Below the pieces are notes generated by a model. That model was not told the DNA's origin, searched no databases, and saw only the letters and a list, made by a program, of their open reading frames with translations. The position numbers were made by a program, and so were the translations under genes. 64,000 nt of DNA. Source: Bradyrhizobium sp. G127. Lineage in GTDB: Bacteria > Pseudomonadota > Alphaproteobacteria > Rhizobiales > Xanthobacteraceae. Shown piece after piece: positions 1-9,659 of the stretch. Where the stretch lies: contig NZ_JAKFGN010000001.1 in NCBI RefSeq assembly GCF_021502575.1, positions 1,364,001 to 1,428,000 on the forward strand. Reading direction: 5' to 3'. The first letter of the stretch is position 1; each line of letters starts with the position of its first letter.

Positions 1-464
1 AGCATTGATGTTTGATATGATAAACATCGAAAAAAGAATTGAAGAAATTTTGCGTATATGAGCCCCTGTTGAGCGGCTTTTCGTGTTCATCAGAATATCC
101 TTCATCCCGTTGATCACGCGGTTCTTCTTCATGTCCATCCGTTCTGCTTTGGTCATCGATGGAGACCGCCACCGGTATCCAGCATCGCAGTAGTAGTGGA
201 CCTGCATCCATAGTGGAAGCGTCCTTCTTTGATCTCAAATGGCGGCTTGAAATGAGCATGCGCCCACATTCAAGGGCGCGTCCTTTTAAGCGCTGTGCCC
301 GATAATCGATTTGTTCGATTTCAGTAGCTTGAATGTGTAAACCCAACGCGGTGCAGCCGCATTTGGCGCTTTGGCTTTGTTTGAACAATCGATTGTGACT
401 ACTTCCCTCCGTCTAAAACCTGCGTCCCGCCCCTTCGAATGAACAGGCCAGAAATCTTCCCTCC
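1..464. other. Left-edge region with no recognised gene
   Basis: I recognise no gene here. The first 30 bases contain an inverted repeat, ATGTTT (from position 8) and AAACAT, separated by eight bases. Two minus-strand frames are open from about position 225 to the left edge, but neither product resembles a family I know and codon use does not favour either one. This may be the eroded flank of the broken autotransporter gene that follows, or the tail of a gene lying outside the window. Confidence 0.3.
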
Positions 465-1974
465 TTGCGCGGAGTGAGACGACAGGTCTCCCGCAAAAGT
501 GCAAAAACATTGTTGAATCAGACGGCTGCGGAACCGGTCGGTACAGGGACGTCATTTGACGTTGGGGACACCGTGGATTTTGGGGGCGGATCGGCACGAG
601 GGCTGCTGGCGGTCTTTTTGGGCTGTGCCTGTCTGTGCGTCTCAGTCCTGCCTGCGTCCGCGGCCTGCGATGGTGAGGTCAACTGCACGGGCGATATTTC
701 TGGTGGCGTCGGCTATGACGGCAACTCGGTCACGACACTCAACGTCAACTCGCTGACGACAAATGTCACGCCCTCCGGTGGCGTGTCAGGTTTAAGTCTG
801 ACGGCCCGGGCCGACGATGGCAGCAACGGCCGCGACGGCGGCGTTGGAATCGGCACCGAGCCCGGCGATGATGGCAACGGTGCCAACAATCTCAATCTCA
901 CCTACTCGCAGCCTGGCGCAAACCCTTCGGGAGGAAACTCCGGGGCATTCGTCACAGCCAACGCCGCAGGTATCGTGGTTACTTCGCGCGGCGGCAACGG
1001 CGGTACCGGTGGTGACGCGTATATCGCGGGTAATGGCCGTGGCGGTGGTGATGGGGGCGGCGGCAGTTCGGGCGGTCTGGTGTCGCTCGGTGGCAGTGGA
1101 TCGGCGCGGTTTCCGTGACGAACTCTGCGACCGGATCGATCACAACATCCGGCGATATGGCTTACGGCATCTACGCACAGAGCGTCGGTGGCGGCGGCGG
1201 CGGCAATGCCGTGTCGGGGAGCGTGGGGCTTTCGTTGTCGGTCGGCGGTAACGGTGCATCGTCAGGGAACGGCGGCGCGATTACGATCGACAACTATGGA
1301 GCAATTCGCACGAACGGCGCGGTTGCTCTTGGCATTTTTGCGCAAAGCATCGGCGGTGGTGGCGGCAACGGTGGCACAGCCGGAAGCTTCGGTGTCGCAG
1401 CGCCGGTAGGCATTGGTGTGGCCGGCGGCGGCTTCGGCGTCGAGCGGCAGCTTGGCGACACTGCTGTCTTCGGATTTAGTGCGGCGGCAGCAGTTCGACC
1501 TATTCCGTACCCGACCGTTCAACCAGTGGCCGGATTGAGGGAGGGCATCCGGGCGTGTATGGCGCCGTTCGCGAAGGCGCGCTCTATCTAAGCGGTAGCC
1601 TTGGCTATGGTCGCTTTGATAACCGCATGACTCGCGGAATCAGCGCCGCCGGGCTTCCTATCGAATATGTTTCGGGGCGATTTGCGAGCGACCAGCTTAA
1701 CGGACGCATCGAACTGGGATGGCGGCAGGCGTTCGGGGATGTCGCGCTGACACCATTTGGCGCCATCCAGTTCGCGAGGACTTGGCAGTGCGGCTATACG
1801 GAAGGGCCGGCTTATGGTGGACCGGTCGGAATTCTCGGATTGTCATACCAATCGCAGTCGATTACGTCCCTGCCGTCATCGCTTGGTCTGCAACTCGACA
1901 GCAAGCTCGCGCTTACTAACGGCGTGACTTGGGCACCCTACGTGCGCGCGGCTTGGTGGCGTCCGTCAATGTGA
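465..1974 (+). pseudogene. Degraded autotransporter (outer-membrane beta-barrel) gene
   Basis: Three overlapping frames together read as one broken autotransporter. The first (465-1118) has a hydrophobic signal-like stretch ending in ASA and a Gly/Asn-rich passenger. The second (1115-1591) carries the typical passenger unit with MAYGIYAQSVGGGGG and GIFAQSIGGGGG repeats. The third (readable from about 1480, ORF from 1555) is beta-domain sequence with LYLSGSLGYGRFDNRM and GWRQAFGDVALTPFGA. At least two frame changes, near 1115 and 1480, separate these parts. Intact homologues are usually well over 1000 residues, so a large internal deletion is also likely. The barrel is cut short and runs into an unrelated IalB fragment. 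A sequencing error cannot explain both the shifts and the fusion. The family is clear; the exact break points are estimates. Confidence 0.75.
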
Positions 1975-2264
1975 AGTTGCCTCCTGACACGCGTCAGCCT
2001 GTGATGATGATTCAGCTTCCAGTGGGACTGTTTCTTCCGGGAGGGGTGAATTTCCAGATCGATGATGGCAAGCTCCAGGCGCTGGCGATTCAGACCTGTG
2101 ATCTGAAGGGGTGTTACGCAGCAACCACAGTTTCGTCCGAACTGCTCGGATCAATGAAGTCCGTAAAGCGCCTTTCCATTATTTTTCAGAAGCTGAATAA
2201 AGAGAATGTCAATCTTGCTTTCTTGCTTTCCGGCTTCGCTGACGGATGCGACAAGATAAACTAG
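1956..2264 (+). pseudogene. C-terminal fragment of an invasion-associated locus B (IalB) family protein
   Basis: The frame ending at 2264 encodes an IalB-like C-terminal half with LPVGLFLPGGVNFQIDDGK, QTCDLKGCYAATTVSSELL and a closing LSGFADGCDKI. The Cys-X4-Cys pair (CDLKGC) is typical of the family, whose members are secreted or periplasmic proteins. The N-terminal half and signal peptide are missing. The 5' end joins the truncated autotransporter barrel in another frame, so the fragment probably has no start of its own. This looks like a deletion junction between two formerly separate surface or secreted-protein genes. The family assignment comes from recalled motifs and was not confirmed by a search. 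Confidence 0.7.
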
Positions 2265-2495
2265 ACTATCGCATACTGTATCTGCGCTCTCAGCCCTTTG
2301 TCGTCCAACGTCCTGAGAACATCGGGCGTCTCCCTATACCTTGCGAATAACCCTATCAGGCTGCGCTTCGTTGGCTGCCGACGGTGTACTTCAGCATGGG
2401 CCATCGCGAGACCTCTGTTGAAGATTGGCTTGTAATATGGCTCGGCTGTCGTAAGGTCCGTCGAGGCTCCATCCGCACTGCGAACCGACGGGACG

Positions 2496-3653
2496 ATGAC
2501 GAAAGATAACGGTAACTGGCGCGTCGGCGTGCTATTTTCCCAGACCGGCGTAACATCGGCAATCGAACAGTCGCAGCTTAATGCCACCCTTCTTGCGATC
2601 GATGAGATTAACGCCGCAGGGGGCGTGCTCAATCGCATGGTCGAGCCCGTGATTTACGATCCGGCCTCCGACGAGAAGAAATTTCGCGCGCTGGCTGAAC
2701 ATCTCTTCGTAACGGATCGCATTCGCCTGCTGATGGGCTGTTATATGTCGAGCGCACGCAAGGCAGTTCTGCCGGTCGTGGAAAGCCACCGCGGTCTGCT
2801 TTTCTATCCCACGCTTTACGAGGGCTTCGAGTATTCGCGCCGATGCATATATTCCGGCGCAGCTCCAAACCAGAATTCTCTCCAGTTAGCCCGCTACCTG
2901 CTTTCGACCTTTGGAAACCGCTTTTTGCTGGTCGGGTCGAACTATATCTATCCCTATGAGTCCAACCGACTCATGACGGATTTCGTCATGCAGGGACGGG
3001 GTGAAATTCTCGACGAACTCTACGTTCCGCTTCAGGCTAACGAGGCGGACTTCGACAAGGTCATCAAGCGCATCAAGAAAACGTCACCCGATGTGATTTT
3101 TTCGACCGTAGTCGGCAGCAGCACCGCGACGTTTTACGAAGCCTACCGGGCCGCCGGATTCGATCCGGCGCGTATGCCGATCGCGAGCCTGACGACAAGT
3201 GAAGCGGAAGTCGCTGGAATGAGTCGTGAGGCTGCCGAGGGCCACATTACGGCCGCACCATTTTTTGAGACGCTCACGACGCCAGCTGCGCGGCTCTTTG
3301 TCCAAAGCTACAAGAACAAGTACGGCCCCGATGCTCCGGTCCCGGCCGCTGCCGAAGCTGCCTATTTCCAGACCTATCTCGCGATGCGTGCGCTGGCCCG
3401 TTGCGGCTCGGACGATCCCGATCGCATCGTTGCCGAAGTCAGGGATTCGGAGTTTGACGCGCCTCAGGGCCGGATCAAGATCGATCCGGAAAACAACCAT
3501 GCCTATCTCTGGTCGCGAATCGCACGGCTGGACCAGAATGCTAAATTTCAGGTGGTCTGGAATCCCGGAGTAAGAATTAAACCAGATCCCTATTGTGTCG
3601 TGCAGAGCCTGGATGACTGGTCGGCTGACGACGTCCTGTCAGTTAGCCGCTAA
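2496..3653 (+). CDS. amiC: AmiC-type amide-sensing protein
   Basis: The 385-residue product has the periplasmic-binding-protein fold of AmiC and the urea/amide-binding proteins: VGVLFSQTGVTSAIEQSQ near the start, then LLMGCYMSSARKAVLPVVE, FYPTLYEGFEYSRRCIYSG and the late IASLTTSEAEVAGM and GRIKIDPENNHAYLWSRIA. There is no signal peptide, which fits a cytoplasmic sensor rather than a transporter component. In Pseudomonas aeruginosa, AmiC binds AmiR and releases it when an amide is present. Here amiR follows 21 bases downstream and amiE comes next, which supports the same role. The ATG at 2496 has a weak GGGAC upstream. It is homologous to the exported binding protein at 22319 but is clearly a separate gene. 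Confidence 0.88.
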   Translation: MTKDNGNWRVGVLFSQTGVTSAIEQSQLNATLLAIDEINAAGGVLNRMVEPVIYDPASDEKKFRALAEHLFVTDRIRLLMGCYMSSARKAVLPVVESHRGLLFYPTLYEGFEYSRRCIYSGAAPNQNSLQLARYLLSTFGNRFLLVGSNYIYPYESNRLMTDFVMQGRGEILDELYVPLQANEADFDKVIKRIKKTSPDVIFSTVVGSSTATFYEAYRAAGFDPARMPIASLTTSEAEVAGMSREAAEGHITAAPFFETLTTPAARLFVQSYKNKYGPDAPVPAAAEAAYFQTYLAMRALARCGSDDPDRIVAEVRDSEFDAPQGRIKIDPENNHAYLWSRIARLDQNAKFQVVWNPGVRIKPDPYCVVQSLDDWSADDVLSVSR

Positions 3654-3674
3654 CGCACGGACGCAGGAGCACAG

Positions 3675-4283
3675 GTGGCGATCCAAATTCTCCGCGATCT
3701 TCGAGGTCTGCGTGTCCAGGTCGTTCATGCGCCGGACAACGAGCGCCTCAGTCTCGTTGAGCACCTTCGCCGGATCGGCTGCATGGTCGAGACGCAGTGG
3801 CCGGTGCCTGCGGAGTGGCCCGGCGGATGCGATGTGATGTTGCTTGCTATCGAGCACGACGTTCGCGACCAGATTCATCAATTGCTGAAATCAGGGGATG
3901 GACCGCGCCCGACCCTGATCGCGATTGTCAGCTATGAGGACCCGTCCACGCTTCAACTGGTCCTGGAATCCGGTGCGGTTGGCGTGATTGAGCGTCCGAT
4001 ACGCCCGTTTGGGTTGCTGACAAACCTTACGATCGCGCGCAGCTTGTGGCTGCAAAAGCGGACGATGGAAAAGCAAATCGCTAAGCTGCAACGCAAGCTG
4101 ACCGGCATTCAGCGAATCCAGAAAGCCAAATCTATTCTGATGGATGGCCAGGGTCTGAACGAGATCGATGCGTATGAGAGCATTCGCCGTCAGGCAATGG
4201 CCAAGCGCTTGTCGATGGATGAAATGGCTTCTGCCATCATTCATGCCAACGAATTGTTGCAGTACCGGCTAAAAGATGTTTAG
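3675..4283 (+). CDS. amiR: AmiR-type ANTAR antitermination regulator
   Basis: The 202-residue product has a pseudo-receiver domain (about 1-125, with VQVVHAP, IAIVSYEDPSTL and GVIERPIRPFGLL), a coiled coil (about 128-150, KQIAKLQRKL) and a C-terminal ANTAR domain (about 140-200, with AKSILMDGQGLNE, AYESIRRQAMAK and MDEMASAII). ANTAR proteins bind paired stem-loops in nascent RNA and prevent termination. A series of hairpins and a strong terminator lie immediately downstream, before amiE, exactly where such a protein would act. Translation starts at a GTG. The order amiC-amiR-amiE differs from Pseudomonas, where amiE is first. The receiver-like domain lacks a clear acidic phosphorylation pocket, as in AmiR. 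Confidence 0.88.
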   Translation: MAIQILRDLRGLRVQVVHAPDNERLSLVEHLRRIGCMVETQWPVPAEWPGGCDVMLLAIEHDVRDQIHQLLKSGDGPRPTLIAIVSYEDPSTLQLVLESGAVGVIERPIRPFGLLTNLTIARSLWLQKRTMEKQIAKLQRKLTGIQRIQKAKSILMDGQGLNEIDAYESIRRQAMAKRLSMDEMASAIIHANELLQYRLKDV

Positions 4284-4294
4284 CTTGAGGCCTG

Positions 4295-4342
4295 ATCGCA
4301 CCTAAACAGTTGCGATGTCGCCGGACCACCAGTGACGCTGGT
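4295..4342 (+). promoter_or_regulatory. Candidate ANTAR-target stem-loops in the amiE leader
   Basis: Two stem-loops precede the terminator. The first pairs ATCGCA (4295-4300) with TGCGAT (4311-4316). The second pairs ACCAG (4328-4332) with CTGGT (4338-4342). A tandem pair of small hairpins just upstream of an intrinsic terminator is the arrangement bound by ANTAR regulators such as AmiR. The loops do not clearly show the consensus A-first, G-fourth hexaloop, so the assignment rests on position and on the neighbouring amiR. Confidence 0.5.
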
Positions 4343-4358
4343 TTGGCATTGGCTATGT

Positions 4359-4396
4359 AGCCCGAGAGATCCGTGAGGATCTGTCGGGCTTTTTTG
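4359..4396 (+). terminator. Intrinsic terminator in the amiE leader
   Basis: A stem of 14 positions with a single mismatch, AGCCCGAGAGATCC against GGATCTGTCGGGCT with a GTGA loop, is followed directly by a T run (TTTTTTGCG). It sits between amiR and amiE on the same strand, so amiE would be silent unless the terminator is bypassed. This fits control by AmiR antitermination. Confidence 0.85.
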
Positions 4397-4448
4397 CGTT
4401 TTAGGACCTTGAACTGGCACGGACGGAATCGTCCATCAGGAGAGCGAT

Positions 4449-5486
4449 ATGCATCACGGTGATATTTCGTCGAGTAACGACACGGTCGGTGTCGCAGTCG
4501 TGAATTACAAGATGCCGAGCCTTCATACCAAGGCGGAAGTTCTGGCCAATGCCAGGAAAATTGCCGATATGCTGGTTGGCATGAAGAAAGGCCTTCCGGG
4601 AATGGACCTTGTGATCTTCCCGGAATATTCTACGCACGGCATCATGTACGACTCCAAGGAGATGTACGACACCGCCTCCGTCATTCCCGGCGATGAAACG
4701 GAAATCTTCGCGGAAGCCTGCCGCAAGGCGAAGGTATGGGGTGTTTTCTCGCTCACGGGTGAGCGGCATGAAGAGCATCCCAACAAGGCCCCGTACAACA
4801 CGCTCATCCTGATGAACGACAAGGGTGAAGTGGTGCAAAAATATCGGAAGATTATGCCATGGGTGCCTATCGAAGGCTGGTATCCCGGCAACTGCACCTA
4901 TGTCTCGGACGGGCCGAAAGGCCTGAAGATATCGCTGATTATCTGCGACGACGGCAACTATCCGGAAATCTGGCGCGACTGTGCGATGAAGGGCGCCGAA
5001 CTTATCGTTCGTTGCCAGGGTTACATGTACCCAGCAAAGGATCAGCAGGTCGTCATGGCCAAGGCGATGGCGTGGGCCAATAACGTCTACGTCGCCGTTG
5101 CGAATGCGGCGGGCTTCGATGGCGTCTATTCCTACTTCGGTCACTCGGCCATTGTCGGCTTCGATGGGCGGACACTCGGCGAATGCGGCGAGGAAGAATA
5201 TGGCATTCAGTACGCTCAGCTTTCTAAGTCGCTGATCCGCGATGCGCGTAAGACCGGACAATCGAACAACCATCTCTTCAAGCTCGTCCATCGCGGCTAT
5301 ACGGGCGTGATTAATTCGGGCGAAGGAGACAAGGGTGTCGCCGCATGTCCATACGATTTCTACGCCAAATGGATTGCGGACCCGGAAGGTACCCGCGAGA
5401 TGGTGGAGTCATTCACGCGAACGACGATCGGCGTCGAGGAATGTCCGATCGAGGGTATCCCCAACAAGGCGACCACTCATCGTTAG
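4449..5486 (+). CDS. amiE: Aliphatic amidase
   Basis: This nitrilase-superfamily amidase hydrolyses short aliphatic amides to the acid and ammonium in the cytoplasm. At 345 residues it almost matches Pseudomonas AmiE (346). The catalytic triad falls at the expected positions: Glu59 (IFPEYSTHG), Lys134 (KYRKIMPW) and Cys166 ([10 protein letters not shown]). The ATG at 4449 has a good AGGAGAG ribosome site. The gene is preceded by a terminator with upstream hairpins and by amiC-amiR, so induction by amides through antitermination is likely. It is followed by its own strong terminator. With dimethylformamidase and urease in the same region, it adds to a set of amide hydrolases that supply nitrogen. 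Confidence 0.95.
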   Translation: MHHGDISSSNDTVGVAVVNYKMPSLHTKAEVLANARKIADMLVGMKKGLPGMDLVIFPEYSTHGIMYDSKEMYDTASVIPGDETEIFAEACRKAKVWGVFSLTGERHEEHPNKAPYNTLILMNDKGEVVQKYRKIMPWVPIEGWYPGNCTYVSDGPKGLKISLIICDDGNYPEIWRDCAMKGAELIVRCQGYMYPAKDQQVVMAKAMAWANNVYVAVANAAGFDGVYSYFGHSAIVGFDGRTLGECGEEEYGIQYAQLSKSLIRDARKTGQSNNHLFKLVHRGYTGVINSGEGDKGVAACPYDFYAKWIADPEGTREMVESFTRTTIGVEECPIEGIPNKATTHR

Positions 5487-5509
5487 AGCCGGTCTCTGAT
5501 GTTTTACGT

Positions 5510-5550
5510 CACGGGATAGCAGCGCTTGCGCTGTTATCCCGTGCGTCTTT
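5510..5550 (+). terminator. Terminator after amiE
   Basis: A 15-pair stem (CACGGGATAGCAGCG with CGCTGTTATCCCGTG, one G-T pair, loop CTTG) lies 24 bases after the amidase stop. It is palindromic enough to act on both strands and separates amiE from the convergent cbbO-like gene. Confidence 0.8.
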
Positions 5551-5560
5551 GAAAGCACCA

Positions 5561-7882
5561 CTAGCGTCGCGCAAGCCGGAAGTAGAGTTCAGACAGGCGT
5601 CCCGGCAGATCCTCAACACGATGAACCAGCATCGTATTTCCGCGTCCGAAGATTCGCGCTGCGGCGCCCATTTCCCTCTGATTGAGCACCACGCCGAAAC
5701 CATCGATGCCGCGCCCCTTGAGACCTGCTGCGGCTCGGCGCGCATCTTCGATGAGATCTTGCGAATCTGTGACATCGATGTCCGAGGGTTCGCCATCGGT
5801 GAGCACGATGACGAGCTTCCGGTAACTGCGCACGCGGCTGATCGTCTCACCGGCGTGACGCAGAGCGGTACCGAGCCGTGTTGAGAGGCCCGACGACAGG
5901 CCCGCAAGCCGCCTGACGCAATCCCGGTCATAACCCTGTTCAAAGGTCTTGACGGTTGTCATCTGCACGTCGTCGCGTCCGTTGGATGCGAAGGCGAGGA
6001 GGCAGAATGGGTCGCCTAGCACATTCATGGCTTCGGACAGCAAGGCGACCGCAATGCGTTCGACGTCGAGGATCGTTGCACCCGAGGACAAACGGTCTCG
6101 CGTTGATTCTGAAATGTCGATCAGCAGCAGGACCGCAAGATCGCGATGTTTCGATGTTGAAGAGCGGAAAATGCGAGGATCCGGCTCCTGCTTCATGCGC
6201 AGCGCGATACCTGCGTCGTTCATCGCATCGACATCGAGATCGTGGCCGTCGAATTGTCGCTTCAGGCGAATTGTGCGGCCAACCCGCACCCCACGAATGA
6301 GCTGCCTGACTCGATTTCGCAGGACTTCGGCTCGATCCAGCGCGGCATCGACCGAACGTGAATCGCCCCGCGGCGCGGGTACTTCGCGGACAGTGGTCCA
6401 TTCAGGCCGCTCCATCCCGTGGATGCGATCCCATTCCGGATACTTGGCGATGACGATACCGCGTTCGTCCTGTACGATCGGTCGGGCCCGACCCATGTCA
6501 CCATCATCGGCCGTCGGATTGTTGTCCGGTTTATCCCCATCGGGATCGTTCTTTGGCTCAACACGTGCGGCCTCAGTGGCGATATCTAGGGTTTCTTCCG
6601 GCGGGCTGGCGTTCTCGCCAAAATCCCACAAACCCATGCCATCATCCCGGTAGATGGGTTCGGTGACATAGGTTTTGGCGTTGAACTGCACGCGCATCTG
6701 CCCGAGGTCGTTACCCAGCAGCATGCCGATTTCCCGGCTGATTGCCGGATCTGCCATGCGGGGCGCTGCGCCTTCGAACAGGCGGCGGCCCTTGCTCACA
6801 AAGCCATCGTCGTCGCTGTAGGACGGATCGAAGAGGGACCGTGCAAGACGCGCCAGCAGGGTGGGCGCGGTCGCAACGCCCGATGGAAGCGCGACATGGT
6901 ACTGCGACCACAGCCGGCGCAGGCCAGGGAGTTCGCGCATCGCAAGCCTCTCGACGCGGGCGTCCTCGATCAGCGAGACAAGCGCCACCTGAAGCGGCTT
7001 CAGGCTCCCCAAGGGAAAACGGGCGCCGCCGTAGACAAGGTGAGCCTGCGCATGCGCCGTGGCGGCCCGGTATAAGGTGCGGGCTGCGTCCCCCTGAATA
7101 CCGCGATAGAATTCCGGCAACTGGATCAGTGGTCCGCTGAGAGTGGACCGGCGCTGGCTGGATGGGTCTGTCGATGGTGCCATGGCTCGAAGCAATGGTG
7201 GCTGGCCCCACAGGGCTGTCGCAAAGGCCTTGATCTCCCGCTCGACGTCGGCGAAGCCGAGGCCGGTCGATGATCGCGCGACAAGGCGTCGCGCGAATTC
7301 ATCCTCAAGGCTGAAGAATGACAGTCGTCTTTGCCTATTCCCACCTGCAACTTTCAATCCGGCGGCGACGAAATTTTCGAAGGCGGCGATGTCGCCGGCA
7401 GGAAGGGTCGTTCCCATATGTGTGGCGGCGGCTTCGACGGACTCGGGGGCCTCGCGCGCGAGGCGCTCCATCGTCCGCCACCAGCGCGACAGGTCGGTGC
7501 CGAACCCGACCAGGTTACGAGCAATAACGAAGGCGCTGATGGTTGCCGCTGCCGCATGGCCGCCGGCATGGCGGCAAACGTCGGCGGTTGTAGCAGCCGC
7601 TGTCACAAGAGGCGCGATGCCATATTGTGATGGCTGGCTCTTGCTGGCGTTCCAGAAGCCGAGCAGGCAGGTCGGACCCACGTTGACATGGGCGAGTCTG
7701 AGGACGCCCAATGCCCATTCTTCAAGGTCATCGGCGTCGAATCGTGCAGCGAGATCGTTCAACGCGGAGTTAAAAGGCGGCCTCAAGGTTTCGCGCTGCT
7801 GCATCAAACTTTGTAGCTGCTCTTTCGCGCCAGTGGATGCCGCGCCGATTGATCGTCGGGCGCTGGCGGCGGTCGCGGTCAC
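5561..7882 (-). CDS. CbbO/NorD-like von Willebrand factor A protein
   Basis: The 773-residue product ends in a VWA domain with an intact metal-ion-dependent adhesion site: Asp589-Ile-Ser-Glu-Ser, a later LTDGEPSD, and FEQGYD...RLG between them. The long N-terminal part is alpha-helical, and an acidic linker near 440-460 precedes the VWA part. This is the build of CbbO and NorD, partners of CbbQ/NorQ AAA+ motors that remodel or load metal into target enzymes. Its GTG start overlaps the stop of the cbbQ-like gene as GTGA. No RuBisCO or nitric-oxide reductase gene lies in the window. The gene is the last member of an apparent mgd-purU-folD-cbbQ-cbbO operon, so its client may be an enzyme of methylamine oxidation. 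That last point is inference. Confidence 0.8.
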   Translation of the reverse strand: MTATAASARRSIGAASTGAKEQLQSLMQQRETLRPPFNSALNDLAARFDADDLEEWALGVLRLAHVNVGPTCLLGFWNASKSQPSQYGIAPLVTAAATTADVCRHAGGHAAAATISAFVIARNLVGFGTDLSRWWRTMERLAREAPESVEAAATHMGTTLPAGDIAAFENFVAAGLKVAGGNRQRRLSFFSLEDEFARRLVARSSTGLGFADVEREIKAFATALWGQPPLLRAMAPSTDPSSQRRSTLSGPLIQLPEFYRGIQGDAARTLYRAATAHAQAHLVYGGARFPLGSLKPLQVALVSLIEDARVERLAMRELPGLRRLWSQYHVALPSGVATAPTLLARLARSLFDPSYSDDDGFVSKGRRLFEGAAPRMADPAISREIGMLLGNDLGQMRVQFNAKTYVTEPIYRDDGMGLWDFGENASPPEETLDIATEAARVEPKNDPDGDKPDNNPTADDGDMGRARPIVQDERGIVIAKYPEWDRIHGMERPEWTTVREVPAPRGDSRSVDAALDRAEVLRNRVRQLIRGVRVGRTIRLKRQFDGHDLDVDAMNDAGIALRMKQEPDPRIFRSSTSKHRDLAVLLLIDISESTRDRLSSGATILDVERIAVALLSEAMNVLGDPFCLLAFASNGRDDVQMTTVKTFEQGYDRDCVRRLAGLSSGLSTRLGTALRHAGETISRVRSYRKLVIVLTDGEPSDIDVTDSQDLIEDARRAAAGLKGRGIDGFGVVLNQREMGAAARIFGRGNTMLVHRVEDLPGRLSELYFRLARR

Positions 7883-8679
7883 GGAAGACAGGCCTCGATT
7901 GCCGCACTGAGGGCCGCGCGAATGTCAGAATTATCCGTAATAGGCAGCACAATGCTCGATCTGATCGCCGCTTCGAGGGGAAGGCCTGCGGCAACCAGGC
8001 GTCCGGCATGAATCAGCATGCGAGTCGAAGCGCCTTCGTCCAAGCCATGACCCTGAAGATTGCGTGAGCGCTCGCCAATCGCCACCAGTGTGAACGCCAG
8101 TGCGCTGTCGGTGCCGGCTTCGCGCGCCACGATTGTGGCCTCGATCTCGGGTGAGGGATATGAGAAGTCGATGGCGAGGAACCGCTGCTTGGTGGATTCC
8201 TTGAGATCCTTTACCGCGCTTTGGTATCCGGGATTGTAGGAAATCGTGAGCTGGAAATCGGGATGGGCAGCAACGATCTCGTTATGCTTTTCCAGCGGAA
8301 GAATGCGCCGCGCGTCAGTCAACGGATGGATGACCACAGTGGTATCCTGCCGCGCTTCGACGATCTCATCGAGATAGCAGATGGCACCGTAGCGGACAGC
8401 CTGGGTCAACGGGCCATCATGCCAGACCGTGCCCTGCGGTTCGAGAAGATAGCGGCCCGCAAGATCGGAGGCGGTCATGTCTTCGTGGGCCGCGACTGTC
8501 ACCAGCGGTTTGCCAAGACGCCACGCCATATGTTCGACGAAGCGGGTTTTTCCGCATCCCGTCGGCCCTTTCAACATCACGGGCAATCGCTGGCTGTAGG
8601 CGGCCTCAAAGATCGCAATCTCATCAGCGACGGCCTGATAGTAAGGCTCGGTGGCGATGCAATAGGCATCGAGCTTCAT
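7879..8679 (-). CDS. CbbQ/NorQ-like MoxR-family AAA+ ATPase
   Basis: The 266-residue product has Walker A GPTGCGKT near residue 39, Walker [12 protein letters not shown] near 100 and the compact build of the CbbQ/NirQ/NorQ/GpvN group, with [13 protein letters not shown] and ISYNPGYQ. These motors work with a VWA partner on a client metalloenzyme. The partner overlaps the 3' end here. The gene lies 105 bases downstream of folD on the same strand, and I saw no terminator in that gap. Members of this family are known from RuBisCO activation, denitrification and methanol dehydrogenase maturation. The client cannot be read from the sequence. Confidence 0.85.
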   Translation of the reverse strand: MKLDAYCIATEPYYQAVADEIAIFEAAYSQRLPVMLKGPTGCGKTRFVEHMAWRLGKPLVTVAAHEDMTASDLAGRYLLEPQGTVWHDGPLTQAVRYGAICYLDEIVEARQDTTVVIHPLTDARRILPLEKHNEIVAAHPDFQLTISYNPGYQSAVKDLKESTKQRFLAIDFSYPSPEIEATIVAREAGTDSALAFTLVAIGERSRNLQGHGLDEGASTRMLIHAGRLVAAGLPLEAAIRSSIVLPITDNSDIRAALSAAIEACLP

Positions 8680-8784
8680 GCGTGTCTCCGCGGATCGCCT
8701 CGCTGGGCGCCAATCTCCACAACAGTCTGCTGCAACGAAACAATAGTCGTCAAGTTATCAATAGGACAACGAGACATGCGTGAA

Positions 8785-9657
8785 CTACGCTTGCGTCAGG
8801 CGTTGCGCCTTGAATGCGGTCACGGTGTTTTGCAAGAGACATGCGATGGTCATCGGACCTACTCCACCCGGAACGGGTGTGATGTAGCCTGCGATGCCCA
8901 GCGCTTCATCGAATGCAACGTCGCCGACAAGTTTGCTTTTGCCGTTTCCGCCATCCACCCTGTTGATTCCGACATCGATCACCGCCGCGCCGGGCTTGAT
9001 CCAGTTGCCACGGATCATCTGGGGGCGGCCAACTGCTGCGATAAGAATATCCGCCTGACGGCATTCTTCAGCGATGTTCCTGGTGCGCGAATGCGCCATG
9101 ACGACCGTGCAATCTTGTTGCAGAAGAAGCTGAGCCATCGGCTTTCCGACAATGTTCGAACGGCCGATCACGACTGCCTTCAGGCCCCTCATGTTTGGAA
9201 TAATGCTTTTGAGCAGCATGGTGCAGCCCAGCGGCGTGCAGGGCACCAGAGCGGGAAGACCGGTGGCCAGACGTCCGGCATTCACGACATGGAATCCATC
9301 GACATCCTTGGTCGGATCAATCGCGGCGAGAACCTTATCGGCCGAAATCTGCGGTGGAAGTGGCAGTTGCACCAGAATGCCGTGAACGGAGTGGTCCCGG
9401 TTCAACTGGCCAATTAACGCAATCAGGTTGTCTTCCGATAGCGATGCAGGCAGGCGATGTTCGAATGAGTTCATCCCTGCGGCGATGGTCTGACGCGCCT
9501 TGTTGCGGACATAGACGGCGCTGGCCGGATCTTCACCGACGAGAACAACCGCAAGGCCGGGGATTCCGTGAGGCTTTAGCGCCCCCACCTCGGCGGCAAT
9601 CTGTCCACAAAGATTTTCGGCAAACGCCTTGCCGTCGATGATTTTGGTCTCGGCCAC
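8785..9657 (-). CDS. folD: Methylene-tetrahydrofolate dehydrogenase / methenyl-tetrahydrofolate cyclohydrolase
   Basis: FolD interconverts methylene-, methenyl- and formyl-tetrahydrofolate in the cytoplasm. The 290 residues show the family signatures [14 protein letters not shown] with the catalytic lysine (YxxxK), [20 protein letters not shown] and the NADP site [20 protein letters not shown]. The C-terminal [19 protein letters not shown] is typical. The ATG lies two bases after the purU stop, so the two are surely cotranscribed. Next to N-methylglutamate dehydrogenase, FolD would turn the methylene-tetrahydrofolate product into formyl-tetrahydrofolate for PurU. It may be a pathway-dedicated paralogue. 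Confidence 0.95.
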   Translation of the reverse strand: MAETKIIDGKAFAENLCGQIAAEVGALKPHGIPGLAVVLVGEDPASAVYVRNKARQTIAAGMNSFEHRLPASLSEDNLIALIGQLNRDHSVHGILVQLPLPPQISADKVLAAIDPTKDVDGFHVVNAGRLATGLPALVPCTPLGCTMLLKSIIPNMRGLKAVVIGRSNIVGKPMAQLLLQQDCTVVMAHSRTRNIAEECRQADILIAAVGRPQMIRGNWIKPGAAVIDVGINRVDGGNGKSKLVGDVAFDEALGIAGYITPVPGGVGPMTIACLLQNTVTAFKAQRLTQA

Positions 9658-9659
9658 GG

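Noticed and set aside
1-285. Partial transposase or other gene at the left edge on the minus strand
   Set aside because: Two frames are open to the edge, but neither shows a recognisable motif, and there are no terminal repeats.
5561-8679. CbbQ/CbbO as part of a RuBisCO operon
   Set aside because: No cbbL, cbbS or cbbM gene occurs in the window, and the pair lies behind folD in a C1 operon. Only the family name applies.
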